This document shows positions 1 through 8,854 of a stretch of 57,180 bases of DNA, one piece after another. Each line of letters opens with the position of its first letter. Position 1 is the stretch's first letter. The notes under the pieces are model-generated. The model saw only the letters and a program-made list of their open reading frames with translations. It was not told the DNA's origin and made no database searches. Made by a program: the position numbers and the translations under genes. This DNA comes from Pseudomonadota bacterium. Lineage in GTDB: Bacteria; Pseudomonadota; Gammaproteobacteria; JAKAQQ01. The stretch spans positions 1 to 57,180 of the forward strand of contig JAJZYM010000010.1 of assembly GCA_021798115.1 (NCBI GenBank), given 5' to 3'.

Positions 1-1471
1 CCCCGTCGGTTTCGCGAACGAGCGCGGCAAGGAGCTCGAGGTACGCTTCCGGATAGTCGGGCGCGTTGACGGCGGGGAGACGCTCGGGAAGATAGAGGAG
101 CCCCTGACGGGCGTAGTCGAAGGGGCTCTCGAGGACGAGGCCCTCGTCGGCCTCGACCCCGATCTGGCGCGCGAAGGGTTCGAGCCGCCCCGCCACGGCC
201 AGTGTGGCCGAGAGAAAGACCCAGGAAGCGCCCGTCGCACGTACGAGATCGCTGAACGTCCGACGGGGATCTTCGGCGAGAAGACGGAAGACAGAGCGCC
301 TCCCCTCCCCCTCGACCCAGGCGAGCGCCCGCGTCCACGCCTCCTCCGGCCGTGCTGTGGGTTCTTCCGCGGAGGCACGCTCGGACCCTTCGCCGTCGGC
401 GTCGAGCCAGCGTGCGAAAAAATCGGACGCGGCCCGGGCGCGTGTCCGCAAAGACGCTCCTTCCGCCGACTCTTCCACGGGTGGGCTCGTGCGATCGAGA
501 ATCTCCGCGATCTCGGCCAGGAGGGACGAAAGCGTCCCCATGATCGAGCGGTCCTCGGGGAGGATCCGCGTCTCGAAACGGTGCGAGCGGTTCCGGAACA
601 GCCGCCCGAGGGCCTCCTCGAGGCGGAGGACGAGCTCACGCCCGCGCTCCGGGGCCCCGGGGCGACCGAACCCTCGCCGGGCATCGTGCAGAAGCTCCTC
701 GAGTCGACCCGCACCGTAGCTCTCGGCGAGCGCCGTGAACAAAAGATCCGCAAGACGGTGGGCTTCGTCGACGATGAAGGCGTCGGCCTCGGGAAGGAGG
801 GCCCCGAACCCCTCCCGCTTGAGCAGGAGATCCGTCAGCAGAAGATGGTGATTGATCACCACGATGTCCGCCTCTTGCGCCCGGCGTCGGGCGCGGTAGA
901 CAAAGCAGTCGGCAAACGCGGGGCAGGCCGATCCGGTGCAGGCCTCGGCGGTCGTCACCACCTGGGAACGAAGAACCGAGAGATCCCCGGCGTCGGGGTA
1001 GTGGTCGAGATCCCCCTCGTCGCTGTGCCGGGCCCAAAGATCAAGACGTTCCACATCCGCGCCCGAAAAGCCCGGAAGACCGGGTGTCTCGAGGAGACGC
1101 CCCAGGCGGAAACGGCAGAGGTAGTGGGCCCGCCCCTTGAGGACGGCGATCGTGCGCGGGCGGTCGAGAAGCTTCTGAAGACGCGGAAGATCGCGGTGCG
1201 CGATCTGGTCCTGAAGCGGCACCGTCCCCGTGGAGACGACGACCCGTCCGCCGCTCTCGAGCGCCGGGACGAGATACGCCAGAGTCTTCCCGATGCCCGT
1301 GGGAGCGTGGGCCACGAGGGTCTCCCCGCGCGTCCCGAGCGCCCGGGCGATCGCCTGGGCAAGCTTTTCCTGCTGCGGTCGCGAACGATAGTCGTCGTGT
1401 CCACGCGCGATCGGCCCGTCCTCTGCGAACGCCCCGCGCACCCGTTCGCCGTAGCCGTCCGCACGAGCCAT
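1..1471 (-). CDS. DinG/YoaA-family Fe-S ATP-dependent DNA helicase, C-terminus cut by the window edge
   Basis: Superfamily 2, XPD-like helicase that unwinds DNA with ATP. The frame stays open from an ATG at 1471 to base 2, about 490 codons, so the last part lies outside the window. Walker A is APTGIGKT at residues 56-63 and the Walker B/DEAH box is VDEAH around 234-238. Four cysteines lie between them: C119 in HYLC, and C178, C183 and C189 in EACTGSACPAFADC. This is the spacing of the 4Fe-4S cluster of DinG/XPD helicases. The order Walker A, Fe-S domain, DEAH fits YoaA or DinG. The conserved C-terminal helicase motifs V and VI were not reached, so YoaA and DinG cannot be told apart. It runs in the same direction as rlmB and rnr, about 200 bases downstream, and could share their transcript. 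Confidence 0.9.
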   Translation of the reverse strand, partial: MARADGYGERVRGAFAEDGPIARGHDDYRSRPQQEKLAQAIARALGTRGETLVAHAPTGIGKTLAYLVPALESGGRVVVSTGTVPLQDQIAHRDLPRLQKLLDRPRTIAVLKGRAHYLCRFRLGRLLETPGLPGFSGADVERLDLWARHSDEGDLDHYPDAGDLSVLRSQVVTTAEACTGSACPAFADCFVYRARRRAQEADIVVINHHLLLTDLLLKREGFGALLPEADAFIVDEAHRLADLLFTALAESYGAGRLEELLHDARRGFGRPGAPERGRELVLRLEEALGRLFRNRSHRFETRILPEDRSIMGTLSSLLAEIAEILDRTSPPVEESAEGASLRTRARAASDFFARWLDADGEGSERASAEEPTARPEEAWTRALAWVEGEGRRSVFRLLAEDPRRTFSDLVRATGASWVFLSATLAVAGRLEPFARQIGVEADEGLVLESPFDYARQGLLYLPERLPAVNAPDYPEAYLELLAALVRETDG

Positions 1472-1676
1472 GACGTGCTCTACCCGATGCCTCAATCCAA
1501 GTGCGTGAAGTATAAGTCCCGCACCATCGATCCAGGAGATCGCGGAGATCGCGGACGGTGGGTGGTTCGAACCTCGAGAGCCAGGGCCCACCGACAGGCC
1601 GTTCAGCGGTTTCCGCCTGGTGGGGGGCGATACAGGAGCCCAGCGAAAGTCCACCGCGGGATCCGTGATCTCGCGA

Positions 1677-2498
1677 TCATGCCTTCGGCTCGTCGGACCC
1701 CCTCTCCTCCTGAGCCTCGGGCACGGGGTGGTTCTGCCGGCGGTATTCGTAGAGCGCCACACCCGTGGCCACCGCCACGTTGAGACTCTCGACGCGCGTG
1801 GCCAGCGGAATCGTGGCGAGAAGGTCGCAGCGCTCGCGGACGAGACGGCGAAGACCCTGTCCCTCCTGACCGACGACGAAGGCACGCGGGCCACGAAGAT
1901 CACACCGGGCGAGCGGAAGCGAGGCGTGCGGGTCGAGACCGACCGTCCAGTAGCCGCCTTCTTTGAGCCGCGCAAGCGCGGAGGAGACGTTGGGCACCTC
2001 GATCAGGGCCAGCTCCCGCTCGCTCCCGGCGGCCGCCTTACGGGCCACGGCAGAGAGTGGCGCCATCCGCCGCTCGGGGGCGACGACGGCGGCGCAGCCG
2101 AAGCCCGCGGCCGCCCGGAGGCAGGCCCCGTAGTTGCGCGGGTCCTCGAGCCCGTCGAGGACGAGCACCAAAGAAACGTCGTCGGGTTCCACGGGCACGA
2201 GGTCCTCGAGACCGACCCGGCGACGGGCCACGGACTCTTCTCCTCCCGTCCCGAGAAGCACACAACCCTGGTGGTGACGGGCCCCGGCGAGGCGGTCGAG
2301 CTCGGCCCGCGCCCGGAACTCGACCGTCACCCCCGACGCCCGGGCGCGGGCCTCGATCTCCCGCCGCCAGGGCGTGGGAGGGCCTTCGAGGAGGTAGAGA
2401 CGGAGCACTCCCCCGCTCTCCGGAAAGGCGAGGGCGGAGGCCACCGCGTGTCGGCCGTAGGCGAGAGTGCGGACGCAAGGACGCTCGGGTCGTGCCAT
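1677..2498 (-). CDS. rlmB: 23S rRNA (guanosine-2251-2'-O)-methyltransferase RlmB
   Basis: SpoU-class (SPOUT) methyltransferase that places a 2'-O-methyl group on a 23S rRNA guanosine, using S-adenosylmethionine. The length, 273 residues, is slightly above the E. coli protein. The N-terminal substrate-binding domain (about 1-95, opening with YGRHAVASAL) is followed by the three SpoU motifs: DGLEDPRNYGACLRAA near 114-129, VVGQEGQGLRRLV near 207-219 and IPLATRVESLNVAVATGVAL near 229-248. The last two form the trefoil-knot SAM site. The ATG directly follows the rnr stop codon (TGA-ATG, no gap), so the two are a translationally linked pair, the usual gammaproteobacterial rnr-rlmB order. Confidence 0.95.
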   Translation of the reverse strand: MARPERPCVRTLAYGRHAVASALAFPESGGVLRLYLLEGPPTPWRREIEARARASGVTVEFRARAELDRLAGARHHQGCVLLGTGGEESVARRRVGLEDLVPVEPDDVSLVLVLDGLEDPRNYGACLRAAAGFGCAAVVAPERRMAPLSAVARKAAAGSERELALIEVPNVSSALARLKEGGYWTVGLDPHASLPLARCDLRGPRAFVVGQEGQGLRRLVRERCDLLATIPLATRVESLNVAVATGVALYEYRRQNHPVPEAQEERGSDEPKA

Positions 2499-4730
2499 TC
2501 AGGCCTCTTCGCAGGCCAGGTCCATCTTGAGCTCGTCGACGTCGATACGCACGATGCGAACCTTCATGCGGCTTCCCAGCCGGAAGGTGGCCCCGTGGTG
2601 TTCACCGTGCAGGGACTGGCTGCGCGGATCGTGCCGGTAGTAGTCGGGCGGGAGCGACGAGACGTGGACGAGCCCGTTGGCGTAGAGCCCGTCGAGCTCG
2701 ACGAAGAGGCCGAAGGGAAGGACCCCGGTCACGAGACCCGCGTGAACACTGCCGATCTCCTTCTCCAGATGCGCGAGGATGTAGCGCTGGAGCACGAAGC
2801 GGCTCGCCTCATCGGCCAGGCGCTCGCGGAGCGAACAGCGAACGGCCAGCTCGTGGAGCGAAGAGCCCGTCTCGGCCTCGTCCTTCTCCTCGATGTAGCC
2901 GGCGATCGCGCGGTGCACGACGAGGTCGGGGTAACGGCGGATCGGGGACGTGAAGTGGGTGTAGTGACGCAGACCCAAGCCGAAGTGCCCCAGGGGACGG
3001 GGGTCGTAGACCGCGCGGTTGAGTGAGCGCAGGACGAGCATTTCGATCAGACGTCGCTCGGGTTTGGAAGCCACCCGTTCGAGAAGCCGCGCGTACTCGG
3101 TGACGGGGGGGGTCTCGCCACCTCCGAGGCGGAGACCAAAAGCGGCGAGATTCTCGCGGACCGCGTCCAGACGGTCCGCGGGGGGCGGCTCGTGGATGCG
3201 GTAGAACCCGTGCAGCCGGCGATGTTCGAGAAAACGCGCCGCCTCCCCGTTGGCCGCGATCATGCACTCCTCGATCAGCCGGTGAGCATCGCGGCGCATG
3301 ACGGGCTCGATCGCGCTCACCCGCCCCTGGCGGTCGAGACGGACCTTGACCTCGCTGCTCTCGAAATCGAGAGCGCCGCGGCGATGGCGGGCGCGACGAA
3401 GCCGGGCATAAAGGGCGTAGAGTTCCTCGAGAGGCTCGAGGAGAGGGCCCAACGCGCGGCGGGCCGAGAGATGGCGGTCCTCGCAGGCCGCCGCCACCTC
3501 GTCGTAGGTGAGGCGGGCGCGCGAATGCATGAGTCCGCGCCCAAAGCGGCTGCGCTTGACCTCACCCTCCCCGTCGATGTCCATCTCGCACCAGAGGCAG
3601 TAGCGCGGGACCTCGGGGCGAAGCGAGCAAAGATCGTTCGAAAGACGCTCGGGGAGCATCGGGAGCACCCGGTCGACGAAATAGACGGACGTCGTCCGCG
3701 CGCGTGCCTCGCGGTCCACCGCTCCCCCCGGGATCACGTAGGCCGAGACGTCCGCGATGGCGACGAGAAGTTTCCATCCGCCCCCGGGCAAGCGGCGGGC
3801 GGCAACGGCGTCGTCGAAATCGCGGGCATCGGCCCCGTCGATCGTGACGAGAGGCCACTCCGCGAGATCGCGTCGCCCCTCCGGGCAGCGGCCGGAAGGT
3901 TCGTCGAACCCCGCGACCTCCTCGAGCGCTTCGGCGCTCCAACCGTCGCGTAGACCGTAGGTCGAGATCGCGAGACTCGTGTGCGCCCCGGGGCCCCGAC
4001 CGTCCCCGAAACGCTCGACGATACGGACGATCCCCTCGCCGGGCCTTTCGGGGGGGTGAAGGATCTCGGCGCGGACATACTCGCCCTCCCGCGCCCCCTG
4101 TTCTTCGCCCGGGGCGACGGGAAAATCCTGCGTGAGACGGGGATGGATGGGACGGACCAGGGGCACACCGCGCTCGCGGACGAAGCGGCCGGCAAAAACG
4201 GTCTGCGCCCGCTCGAGGATCTCGACGATCTGACCCATGCGGGTCCCGTCCGGCCGCTCGAGCGGGCGAACGAGAACACGATCGCCTTCAAACACCCGCG
4301 CCATCTCGACAGGCGCGAGCGTGATCGGGGGATCGCCGTTCAGCGGGAGAACGTAGCCCAAGCCGTCACGCGCCGCCTGCACGAGGCCGCTCGTGAACGG
4401 AAGGTGGTCGGTGAGACACCAGAGCCCGGCGCGGTTGAGAATCAGAACGCCCTGGCTCACCATGGCGGTGAGGCGACGGCGAAGCGGCTCGGTGTCCTTC
4501 GCGGGATCAAGGGCGCAGGCGGCCACGATCTCCTCGAGGCCGGCCGGCTGTTGCCGCGCAAGGAACCACTGCTGGAGGAATCTCCGGCTTGGGATCGGCC
4601 TCTCGTAACGCCGCTTTTCCTCGGCGTAGTCGGGGTCGTCACGGGGCCAGCGGAGAGAGCCATCCCGTGCTTCCCGCCCGCGCCCCACGCGCTTCTGACC
4701 CGACGAGCTCCGGCGCCGACCTGTTGACAT
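2499..4730 (-). CDS. rnr: Ribonuclease R, 3'-5' exoribonuclease
   Basis: RNase II/R family exonuclease that degrades structured RNA processively from the 3' end. It has 743 residues, a little shorter than the E. coli enzyme because the Lys-rich C-terminal tail is missing; the protein ends just after the S1 domain. Order: winged-helix region (about 45-110), cold-shock domains (about 110-260), RNB catalytic domain with IDGADARDFDDAV near 296-308 (metal-binding aspartates) and TSPIRRYPDLVVHRAI in the C-terminal part, and an S1 domain (GLVTGVLPFGLFVELDG) in the last 90 residues. The ATG at 4730 lies within the -35 region of the divergent tRNA-Leu promoter. No good ribosome binding site precedes it, so a leaderless mRNA or another start is possible. 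No in-frame alternative is obviously better. Confidence 0.95.
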   Translation of the reverse strand: MSTGRRRSSSGQKRVGRGREARDGSLRWPRDDPDYAEEKRRYERPIPSRRFLQQWFLARQQPAGLEEIVAACALDPAKDTEPLRRRLTAMVSQGVLILNRAGLWCLTDHLPFTSGLVQAARDGLGYVLPLNGDPPITLAPVEMARVFEGDRVLVRPLERPDGTRMGQIVEILERAQTVFAGRFVRERGVPLVRPIHPRLTQDFPVAPGEEQGAREGEYVRAEILHPPERPGEGIVRIVERFGDGRGPGAHTSLAISTYGLRDGWSAEALEEVAGFDEPSGRCPEGRRDLAEWPLVTIDGADARDFDDAVAARRLPGGGWKLLVAIADVSAYVIPGGAVDREARARTTSVYFVDRVLPMLPERLSNDLCSLRPEVPRYCLWCEMDIDGEGEVKRSRFGRGLMHSRARLTYDEVAAACEDRHLSARRALGPLLEPLEELYALYARLRRARHRRGALDFESSEVKVRLDRQGRVSAIEPVMRRDAHRLIEECMIAANGEAARFLEHRRLHGFYRIHEPPPADRLDAVRENLAAFGLRLGGGETPPVTEYARLLERVASKPERRLIEMLVLRSLNRAVYDPRPLGHFGLGLRHYTHFTSPIRRYPDLVVHRAIAGYIEEKDEAETGSSLHELAVRCSLRERLADEASRFVLQRYILAHLEKEIGSVHAGLVTGVLPFGLFVELDGLYANGLVHVSSLPPDYYRHDPRSQSLHGEHHGATFRLGSRMKVRIVRIDVDELKMDLACEEA

Positions 4731-4752
4731 CGTTTTGTCTGGCCCCTAAAAT
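4724..4752 (+). promoter_or_regulatory. Sigma-70 promoter of tRNA-Leu
   Basis: A perfect -35 TTGACA (4724-4729), a 17-base spacer and -10 TAAAAT (4747-4752) give an expected start near 4759, some 17 bases before the mature tRNA. The -35 box overlaps the rnr start codon on the other strand. Confidence 0.85.
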
Positions 4753-4775
4753 CGCTATCTTAAACCAGCAACCGT

Positions 4776-4860
4776 GCCGAGATGGCGGAACTGGTAGACG
4801 CGCTGGTTTCAGGTACCAGTGGAGCAATCCGTGGAGGTTCGAGTCCTCTTCTCGGCACCA
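4776..4860 (+). tRNA. tRNA-Leu (anticodon CAG)
   Basis: An 85-base tRNA with encoded CCA. The acceptor stem GCCGAGA pairs with TCTCGGC, followed by discriminator A and CCA. The anticodon stem CTGGT/ACCAG encloses loop TTCAGGT with CAG at 4810-4812. The D arm carries GGTAGACGC and a long variable arm is present, as expected for class II tRNA-Leu. The T arm is GAGGTTCGAGTCCTC. It decodes CUG. Confidence 0.97.
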
Positions 4861-5099
4861 ACAAGAAACAGAACCTCGATCAGGCCCCGCCAGGATCTCA
4901 AGTTTCTCGCGCGTTCCTGAAAAGGGCCGGGATTCCTGCAGCGTTCCGTCCTGCGATGACCGAGAAGGGACGGCGAGGCCGTCGGGCCATCTTTCCCGAC
5001 TCTGAACGGCCGGGCCTGTCGCGCCAAGGGTTCAGGCCAGGACGCGCCGGAACGGGCGGCGGGGTCCCTCTCCCGTCACGGCTTTGCGGGTCCCGAAAA

Positions 5100-5837
5100 T
5101 CAGGCTCTCCGGCCGCGCGCGGTACGCCTCTTTCTCGCCGTCGTCCTCGCAGCCGTCTTGACCTTCCGCGCCGCCTTCGCGACCGCCTTGCGTCGGGTCG
5201 ATGGACGACGGACACTGCTCTTTGCGGTCTCGAGTGAAGACGTCACGAGGACGTTCCGGACGTCGACCGGGCGGGTCGGATCGCGCACTTCCATATGGTG
5301 CCGGCGACGTCCACGGCCGTAGTTTTTCCAGTGCCCCGAATCCTTCCAAACCGCCCACCATTCGGGCAGTGTCAGTGCAACCCGACGGCGACGATGTCGG
5401 CTCGCCGAGGCATGGAATACGCGGAACCGGTGCAGCGGGGAGCGGTGGCTCCAGTGCGGAAGCCGGCGGTAGGCGGGCGAGATCGCCCGCCACTCGGCGA
5501 GGACTTTCTCGACCTCCTCGTGCGAGCAGCGGTAATCACGCCGCGCCGTCCTCTCGAGTTTGCGCAGGCGGTCCTTGTCCTGCAAGAGTTGACGGCGGGC
5601 GGTGCGGAGCGAGACACCGCCCTGCAAACGCGAGATGCCGAGAGCACGCAGAATCTGACGCACCCGTTCGGCGGTGAGTCCCACCTCATCGGCGATGGCG
5701 GTGCAGGTTCCCCCGGAAAGATAGCGCCGGGCGATCTTTTGAATCCCCTTGCGTCTCCTGGGATCTTCGTAGCGCTCGTCGATGATCCGCGAGACCCGCC
5801 GCCACACCCGCCCGTCGATCGAAACAATGCTGTTCAT
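5100..5837 (-). CDS. HTH DNA-binding protein with histone H1/AlgP-like basic tail, function unknown
   Basis: A 245-residue basic protein not recognised as a named family. Residues about 30-70 (IARRYLSGGTCTAIADEVGL, then TAERVRQILRALGI) look like a sigma-70 region 4-type helix-turn-helix. Residues about 95-200 hold a WWAVWKDSGHWKNYGRG segment and DVRNVLVTSSLETAK, reminiscent of a short motif seen in phage-associated DNA-binding proteins; this is a weak inference. The last 40 residues are almost only Lys, Arg, Ala and Thr (KAVAKAARKVKTAART), as in AlgP or bacterial H1-like proteins that bind DNA nonspecifically. It stands alone, with its own strong promoter and an ATG preceded by GAGG. A nucleoid-associated or regulatory role is likely but unproven. 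Confidence 0.75.
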   Translation of the reverse strand: MNSIVSIDGRVWRRVSRIIDERYEDPRRRKGIQKIARRYLSGGTCTAIADEVGLTAERVRQILRALGISRLQGGVSLRTARRQLLQDKDRLRKLERTARRDYRCSHEEVEKVLAEWRAISPAYRRLPHWSHRSPLHRFRVFHASASRHRRRRVALTLPEWWAVWKDSGHWKNYGRGRRRHHMEVRDPTRPVDVRNVLVTSSLETAKSSVRRPSTRRKAVAKAARKVKTAARTTARKRRTARGRRA

Positions 5838-5933
5838 GGCAAAACCCTCTGCGTCGTCGGGGCCAGCGCCGATGATCCCTGGCCGTGCAAGCCCAGGTCT
5901 TCATCCGGCATGACAGCCTGCACCCCCGGAGCG

Positions 5934-5962
5934 ATTATAGGACGAGGGACGCAAAAGAGCAA
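5934..5962 (-). promoter_or_regulatory. Sigma-70 promoter of the HTH/H1-like gene
   Basis: On the minus strand, a -35 TTGCTC (5962-5957), a 17-base spacer and a perfect -10 TATAAT (5939-5934). The predicted start near 5927 leaves a leader of about 90 bases before the ATG at 5837. Confidence 0.7.
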
Positions 5963-6204
5963 ATTGAATCTCTCGGCAAATCGGGCCCCGTCGTGCGTTC
6001 GCGTGTTTGAATCGCGGGGAAAAGATCCCTATCGCCCGGGAGGGATCTCATCGATTGCGCGTTGCAAATCCTTGCACAATGGGAATGCTCGATCACCGCA
6101 TCTCTTCGATCGTGGCCAGAATCGGTGAGCCCGAAAACAAAAAACGATGTTCCGGGACACAAGACACCGCGCCCCCCGGATCGGGACCGGCGATGAGAAG
6201 CGGT
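5963..6204. other. Intergenic stretch, no gene seen
   Basis: With 5838-5933, which is the leader of the HTH gene, this makes a 367-base gap between that gene and the short-chain dehydrogenase end. It is less GC-rich than its surroundings. I see no coding frame with family resemblance, no tRNA and no clear terminator hairpin with a T tract. Confidence 0.5.
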
Positions 6205-6954
6205 TTACGAGCGGGTGTTCTCGCCAAGGGAGCGCAGGTCGATCGTCGGCTCACGACCGAAGACATCGGACGTCACATAATCGAGGAACCGTTGCGCCGC
6301 GACTTCGGGGGAGACGAGAAGACCTTCGCGCGCGAGATCAAGAAAACGCCGCCGCTCGGGAAACACGGCGGGATCGAGCCCCCGCACCTCCGTCTGCATG
6401 TCCGTGTCGATCACCCCCGGAGCCACGCTCGCGATGCGCCATCCCGCGGAGGCGTCCACGGCCGCGGTACGCGCATGCTGGTCGAGCCCGGCCTTGACGG
6501 CACCGTAGACACTCCAGCCCGCGAGCGGGCGACGGGCCGCTCCGCTCGAGACGTGCGCCACCCGGCGGTCCGGGAGGCCCACGGTGACGCGGGCAAAGAC
6601 GCTCGTGAGAACGAGCGGGGCGACGAAATCGACCGCCGCGGCGCGCACGATCTCCGTCGCCGCAAGACGCTCCGGGGGACCCACCGGCCCGAGAAGCCCC
6701 GCGTTGTTGATGAGGACAACCATGGCGCTCCCGGCCAACCACGTCTCGAGATCGAGATCCTCGAGCACGCGCACGAGACGCGTGAGATCCCCAAGATCGA
6801 TCGCGGTCTCCCGGAAGCGTTCGGGCCCCACGCCGGGCGGAGGGCTCAGGGATCGGCGCGCCAGCCCCCAGACCGCCCCGCCGCGTGCGAGGGCCTCGCG
6901 GGCCAGCGCGGCGCCGAGTCCGCGCGAGTGACCCGTGATGAGAAAGCGGATCAC
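6205..6954 (-). CDS. Short-chain dehydrogenase/reductase (SDR), substrate unknown
   Basis: A classical NAD(P)-dependent SDR, 249 residues. The Rossmann glycine motif TGHSRGLG is at 7-14 (basic R11 suggests NADP), NNAG at 83-86, and the catalytic Ser-Tyr-Lys triad at S136/137, Y150 and K154 (YGAVK). APGVIDTDMQTEV near 180 is the usual post-Lys segment. The frame continues 70 codons upstream with no domain similarity; the GTG at 6954, preceded by GTGGAG, gives the family N-terminus and is preferred. The sequence resembles sepiapterin/benzil reductase-like SDRs, but the substrate cannot be told. It is the last gene of the minus-strand run that begins with the ccm operon, 61 bases after the DnaJ gene. 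Confidence 0.88.
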   Translation of the reverse strand: MIRFLITGHSRGLGAALAREALARGGAVWGLARRSLSPPPGVGPERFRETAIDLGDLTRLVRVLEDLDLETWLAGSAMVVLINNAGLLGPVGPPERLAATEIVRAAAVDFVAPLVLTSVFARVTVGLPDRRVAHVSSGAARRPLAGWSVYGAVKAGLDQHARTAAVDASAGWRIASVAPGVIDTDMQTEVRGLDPAVFPERRRFLDLAREGLLVSPEVAAQRFLDYVTSDVFGREPTIDLRSLGENTRS

Positions 6955-7015
6955 CGCTCGCTCCACCCCGGAAACGATCCGGGTGCGCGCCTCGTCGGGC
7001 GGTCGGTCCCGACGA

Positions 7016-7912
7016 TCAACCGAGTCTCCGCCGCGGATCCTCGGTGACGCTCGCGGCGAGACGCCGGAGGAGTTCCTGCCCCTCCTCGCTCCAGCGTTCG
7101 GGAAGAACGGGCTCGGGAACGACGTACAGGTCGCCCGCTCCACCTCCGGGTTTGTGGAGCCCACGGCCCGAGAGCCTCATGCGTCTCCCGGCCCGGCTTG
7201 CGGGCGGAATCTTGAGGCGGACCTTGCCGTCGAGGGTGGGAACTTCGACCTCGGTGCCAAGCGCGAGCTCCCACGGGTAGACCGGGAGCCTGAGGACAAG
7301 GTCGTGCCCCTCGAGGGCGAAGAGGGAATGCGGACGAACGCGGACCCGCAGAATGAGATCGCCGCGCTTCTCCCGACCGAGTCCCGAAGGGGCCTGGCCG
7401 CGAAGACGGAGCGTCTGTCCGTCCTGCGCGCCGGGAGGGATCTTGACCTGGACCGTTGCGTGCGGGAGAGCGAGGCGGCGCGCCGCCCCGCGGTGGGCCT
7501 CCTCGAGGCTGATCTCGATCTCGCCGGCGTCGACATCGGCCGCCGGAGCCTCGCGGAAGGACCCTCGCCGCCGTCCCCCGGAACCGAAACCGAAGAGCTC
7601 GAAGAACGACCCGAGGTCCAGCCCCTCGGCCCCGTCCGCGGGCTGAAAACCGAAACTCGAGGCCCACTCGGGTGGAGGGTCGAAGCGCTCACCCGGTCGA
7701 CGCGATCCGAGGGCGTCGTACGCGCGCCTTTTCTCGGGGTCGCTCAAGACCTCGTAGGCCTGCGAAATCTTCTTGAAGCGCTCCTCCGCATCCGGGGCCT
7801 TCGAGACGTCCGGATGGTACGTCCGCGCGAGGCGCCGGTAAGCCTTCTTGATCTCCTCGGGACGCGCGTCCCGGGAGACCCCGAGCGTCTGGTAGAAATC
7901 CTCGTATTCCAT
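7016..7912 (-). CDS. DnaJ/CbpA-type co-chaperone without zinc finger
   Basis: A J-domain protein that stimulates Hsp70 (DnaK) ATPase and holds unfolded clients. The 298 residues comprise a J domain (1-70, HPD at 33-35), a Gly/Phe-rich linker (about 80-125, [10 protein letters not shown] and [11 protein letters not shown]) and two C-terminal beta-barrel client-binding domains (about 128-290; [19 protein letters not shown] and [19 protein letters not shown]). The CxxCxGxG zinc repeats of true DnaJ are absent, so it is a type II CbpA-like protein. It lies 33 bases after the MaoC-like gene. A link to cytochrome maturation is only suggested by gene order. Confidence 0.92.
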   Translation of the reverse strand: MEYEDFYQTLGVSRDARPEEIKKAYRRLARTYHPDVSKAPDAEERFKKISQAYEVLSDPEKRRAYDALGSRRPGERFDPPPEWASSFGFQPADGAEGLDLGSFFELFGFGSGGRRRGSFREAPAADVDAGEIEISLEEAHRGAARRLALPHATVQVKIPPGAQDGQTLRLRGQAPSGLGREKRGDLILRVRVRPHSLFALEGHDLVLRLPVYPWELALGTEVEVPTLDGKVRLKIPPASRAGRRMRLSGRGLHKPGGGAGDLYVVPEPVLPERWSEEGQELLRRLAASVTEDPRRRLG

Positions 7913-7945
7913 CGCTTGCCTCCCAACACCGTCGGCGTCCGCCGC

Positions 7946-8854
7946 TCAGCGTGTCTCGACGTTGCCCTCGAGGTGAACCGTGCGGCGCAGCCGGTCCTGA
8001 AGCTGGAAATAGAGCATCGGGTCACGCCACCACGAGGACAGCCTGAGACGGTCGCGGCCGGTCACGAAGCGGCGAAAGCGGGCCTCGACCCGAAGCGAGG
8101 AGCGCCCGTCGAGATTGAGGGCCGCGAGGGTACGCGAGACCAGCCACATGCCCGGCGCCACCGCGGCGGGAAATCCCAGCATCCGAGCAAAGGTGTTGTT
8201 GAGATGGATGGGATTCAAGTCCCCGGAGACGCGCGCATGACGCCAGCCGATGCCCTCCTCGGGCGAGAAATCGCGCTGGACGGCGTCCTCGGGGGGAACG
8301 AGAGGCTGAAGATCGCGGATCCTCTTGAACGCCCGGCGGCGCTCCGGGACGAGGAGCTCGAGTTCCTCCCGCCAGATCTCGTCACCCCGGGGCCCGAGTT
8401 CGGTCGTGAGGGTGAATTCCAGGCCGCGGGGCGTGTGCGTAAACCCCGTCAGGCTCGCCCGGTAGGTGAGCGGCGGCACGAGCTCGAGGGGGCGGAAACT
8501 CTGGAGGCGAAGCGCCGTCTGGATGATCCCCCGAGCGCGGATCGGAAGGCGCGCATCAAAAAGCAGAAGGGCGTGGAGCGGGGCGGCCAGGAAATGGGGA
8601 TAGGTCGGGGGTGTCGTTCCGGGGGCGTAGCCGGTCTGGATCCTGTAGGCTTCGTGGCGCGCCGGATCCACCCGAGAGACCGTGAGTTCGCGCTCGATCG
8701 CGATCTGCTCGAGCTCACGCGGCGGGAGCCAGCGAGGACGGCGGTCGAGCGCGAGCGCGACGAGGAGGGAGCCGGGCGAGCGAAGCGCCAGCCGGGCGAG
8801 AAGCCCGGCGGGAGGTGCGGCTTCGCCGCTCCGAGAGGACGGAGGTGCACTCAT
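7946..8854 (-). CDS. MaoC-like hot-dog dehydratase/hydratase domain protein
   Basis: A roughly 302-residue double hot-dog protein. The second half holds the hydratase-2 signature HARVSGDLNPIHLN near 206-219 with the Asp and His that activate water in R-specific enoyl-CoA hydratases. PAAVAPGMWLVSRTLAAL follows, as in MaoC proteins. The first half (PTYPHFLAAPLHALLLFDA) looks like the degenerate partner hot dog. The likely substrate is an acyl-CoA or acyl-ACP thioester, not determinable here. The ATG overlaps the ccmI stop (TGATG; a GTG one codon earlier is also possible), so it is translationally coupled to the cytochrome maturation operon, an unusual partner. Confidence 0.83.
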   Translation of the reverse strand: MSAPPSSRSGEAAPPAGLLARLALRSPGSLLVALALDRRPRWLPPRELEQIAIERELTVSRVDPARHEAYRIQTGYAPGTTPPTYPHFLAAPLHALLLFDARLPIRARGIIQTALRLQSFRPLELVPPLTYRASLTGFTHTPRGLEFTLTTELGPRGDEIWREELELLVPERRRAFKRIRDLQPLVPPEDAVQRDFSPEEGIGWRHARVSGDLNPIHLNNTFARMLGFPAAVAPGMWLVSRTLAALNLDGRSSLRVEARFRRFVTGRDRLRLSSWWRDPMLYFQLQDRLRRTVHLEGNVETR

